Positions 38,630-40,292 of a stretch of 40,292 nucleotides of DNA are shown piece by piece. How positions within the stretch are numbered: position 1 is the first letter of the stretch; each line of letters begins with the position of its first letter. The stretch comes from a virus. The position numbers were made by a program, and so were the translations under genes. The notes below the pieces were generated by a model, which did not search any database, was not told the DNA's origin, and was given only the letters and a program-made list of their open reading frames with translations. The DNA lies in the IMG/VR virus record IMGVR_UViG_3300007519_000030, positions 1 through 40,292 of that record; one strand, 5' to 3'.

Positions 38630-39238
38630 TTAATTTATTTCTTCGTAAGTTGTTATTTTGGTATTTAAGATTCTATTTCTTAAATCTTCATCATTTATAA
38701 AATCCAATATTGATTCTATCTCATAGTCCGCAGATACATCTTTATTGTAAGATGCCTTTACCTTAACGCTTATTTTACCTTTTGGTTTACATTCTAAAGC
38801 TCTTGGATTAGCACTTATTAATACATCAATACCATCCCATTCTTGTTCATATTTACTAACAAATTTAATATTGTCAGCTCTACAACCAGTTTTAGATAAG
38901 AAGAATAGTGTTGATGGGATACTTTTTTCAATCTCAAGACTAGTAAGAATAATTTCATGTTCTTCATCGTCTTTGATGTTGGTTAAAAAGTTATTAAAAT
39001 GGTTCATTAAACCATCCGACATTTGGTCGGCATGACCAAATATTTCTAGAGGTGCCTCTAAATATAGAAACGAATTAAATTTGTTGATATTATCAAATTT
39101 AAAGAATTCGATTAAATTATAGTTAGTTACATCTTTTTCAGTTATATCGATATTATCGACATACTTTTCATATGTGTAGGCTAACTGACTAATAAAATCT
39201 CTTAATACCTCATTTATACATATTCCGATACGAGACAT
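38630..39238 (-). CDS. Possible HAD-like protein
   Basis: 202 residues. N-terminal helical part (ICINEVLRDFISQLAYTYEKYV), then IILTSLEIEKSIPSTLFFLSKTGCRADNIKFVSK with a Ser/Thr after a beta strand, and WDGIDVLISANPRALECKPKGKISVKVKASYN, which resembles the second half of phage HAD or 5'-nucleotidase-like proteins (WD..DVLI..NP....KP.GK). The usual DxD nucleophile motif is not evident near the start (GICINEV instead of DxDG), so if HAD it is probably inactive. Moderate to low certainty on family. Confidence 0.55.
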   Translation of the reverse strand: MSRIGICINEVLRDFISQLAYTYEKYVDNIDITEKDVTNYNLIEFFKFDNINKFNSFLYLEAPLEIFGHADQMSDGLMNHFNNFLTNIKDDEEHEIILTSLEIEKSIPSTLFFLSKTGCRADNIKFVSKYEQEWDGIDVLISANPRALECKPKGKISVKVKASYNKDVSADYEIESILDFINDEDLRNRILNTKITTYEEIN

Positions 39239-39407
39239 AATTTTTATTTTTTTTTATTCTTTATTCTTAGTGTTATATCAACAATTATATTTGATTATTG
39301 CAAATAGTACATAGTAAATAAAATTATTTTTTAATTGTGTCAGAAACTTTATGATAATAGCTTACATTTATCACAAACATTTTGTATCGAAAATTATTAA
39401 AGATTAA

Positions 39408-39429
39408 ATTAGTCAGTGAGGCGACTAAT
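39408..39429 (-). terminator. Possible terminator after phoH
   Basis: Stem ATTAGTC / GACTAAT with an 8-nt loop, 16 nt after the phoH stop; followed in the minus direction by TTAATCTTTAAT, a weak T tract. The rest of the 39239-39444 gap shows nothing certain. Confidence 0.45.
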
Positions 39430-39444
39430 CACATGGATGACAAA

Positions 39445-40290
39445 TTAATTAAAAAACCTTATAAGTCTACCGATAATTGATTTGTCTTTTTCTTGATTAA
39501 TAGGTCTTTTATTCTCTATTAATAATTGTTTTTTTTCTGAAGTTTTTTTGCTAATTTCATTTTCTTCTTCAAATTTATCAAAAACCTCTTCAATTATTTT
39601 AATCATTGGGTGTCTTACAATATCACTTTTAAAGAATTCTACAACACCTATTTTAGGTATGTTATTAAATCTTTCCACTAAGAACTTTAAAGCACTATCG
39701 TATTTATTTTTAGAGTCAATTTGTTTAACATCACCCAAAAATACCATTTTAGATTTTTCACCTAAACGAGTAAGTATCGTTCTAATATTGTCAATGGTGA
39801 TATTTTGTGCTTCATCAATAATAACTATTGCGTTATCTATGTTAACGCCTCTAAGGTAGGCTATTGGCATTATTTCAATAAAGTTTTCAGCTTTAAGTTT
39901 AGCAAATAGTTCTTTACCTAATATTTTTTCAAAATTACCAGTAAAAGAATACATAAAAGGTTCCATTTTTTCTTCCATAGTTCCTTTTAAAAAACCAATC
40001 TCTTCAGATTTTAAAGTTGTTACAGATTTAACCAAAACAATCTTTTTAATATCATCATCATTTTTTAAATCATAAAGTGCTTGTAAGCAAGAAATGTACG
40101 TTTTTCCAGTACCTGCTGGACCAGTACATATGGTTATATCATTTGATTTAATAGATGAAGTTAATTTTTTTTGAGTATCATTTTTATGTTTAATCTCAAT
40201 TTTAATTTGTTCTAATGAACTTCCTTTTTCAAATGTAATTTCATTTTCATCCTTTTTAACTCTAGGTTTTCTAGTAGTTAATGGTTTGTT
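39445..40290 (-). CDS. phoH: PhoH-like ATPase (partial, start beyond right edge)
   Basis: The frame is open to the right edge with no start seen; 282 codons are visible. Walker A is GPAGTGKTY, then IVLVKSVTTLKSEEIGFLKGTMEEKMEPF, PIAYLRGVNIDNAIVIIDEAQN with Walker B, and MVFLGDVKQID, all standard for the PhoH family. A basic helical C-terminal extension of about 50 residues follows. PhoH proteins are P-loop ATPases (helicase-like) common in phages; role in infection is unsettled. Confidence 0.92.
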   Translation of the reverse strand, partial: NKPLTTRKPRVKKDENEITFEKGSSLEQIKIEIKHKNDTQKKLTSSIKSNDITICTGPAGTGKTYISCLQALYDLKNDDDIKKIVLVKSVTTLKSEEIGFLKGTMEEKMEPFMYSFTGNFEKILGKELFAKLKAENFIEIMPIAYLRGVNIDNAIVIIDEAQNITIDNIRTILTRLGEKSKMVFLGDVKQIDSKNKYDSALKFLVERFNNIPKIGVVEFFKSDIVRHPMIKIIEEVFDKFEEENEISKKTSEKKQLLIENKRPINQEKDKSIIGRLIRFFN

Positions 40291-40292
40291 TA

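Overview
The window is a piece of an AT-rich genome of a T4-like tailed phage (Caudoviricetes, myovirus-type, probably a large one) that most likely infects a Bacteroidota host. Evidence for the virus type is the T4-like order large terminase, portal, prohead protease, scaffold, major capsid protein, plus a gp5-like baseplate OB-fold protein, a gp55-like late sigma factor, thymidylate synthase, PhoH and a ClpC-like ATPase. Evidence for the host is two back-to-back promoters of the Bacteroidota type (TTG, 19-20 bp, TAnnTTTG), the lack of Shine-Dalgarno sequences, and A-rich translation leaders.

Layout. Positions 1-3119 (minus) hold a ClpC-like disaggregase broken into two genes by a split intein, with a decayed homing endonuclease between the halves; a second intein sits in the second ATPase module and runs off the left edge. 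Positions 3219-5801 (plus) hold two small proteins and a thymidylate synthase broken into two reading frames by a GIY-YIG endonuclease gene. Positions 5868-11161 (plus) hold probable virion or head-assembly proteins. Positions 11259-28315 (plus) are the packaging and head module: large terminase with three inteins, portal with two, prohead protease with one, scaffold, and major capsid protein. Positions 28389-29117 hold one plus-strand gene that converges on a long minus-strand block (29112-39238) of virion and baseplate proteins, the late sigma factor and two glycosyltransferases. A partial PhoH gene lies at the right edge.

How it works together. Early-type genes (clpC halves, 3219 onward) have host-type promoters. 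Many late genes on both strands have a recurring ATATTTATA/T box, usually 11-16 nt before the start codon, which I propose is the late promoter served by the gp55-like sigma factor encoded here. I count eight inteins in about 40 kb, all in enzymes or machines of packaging, head maturation and protein remodelling, and most interrupt a catalytic or highly conserved motif. The ClpC-like protein needs protein trans-splicing to restore its first P-loop. No tRNA, rRNA or CRISPR array was seen. Functions of many small virion-region proteins are unknown, and all intein boundaries are read by eye from motifs and extein continuity.
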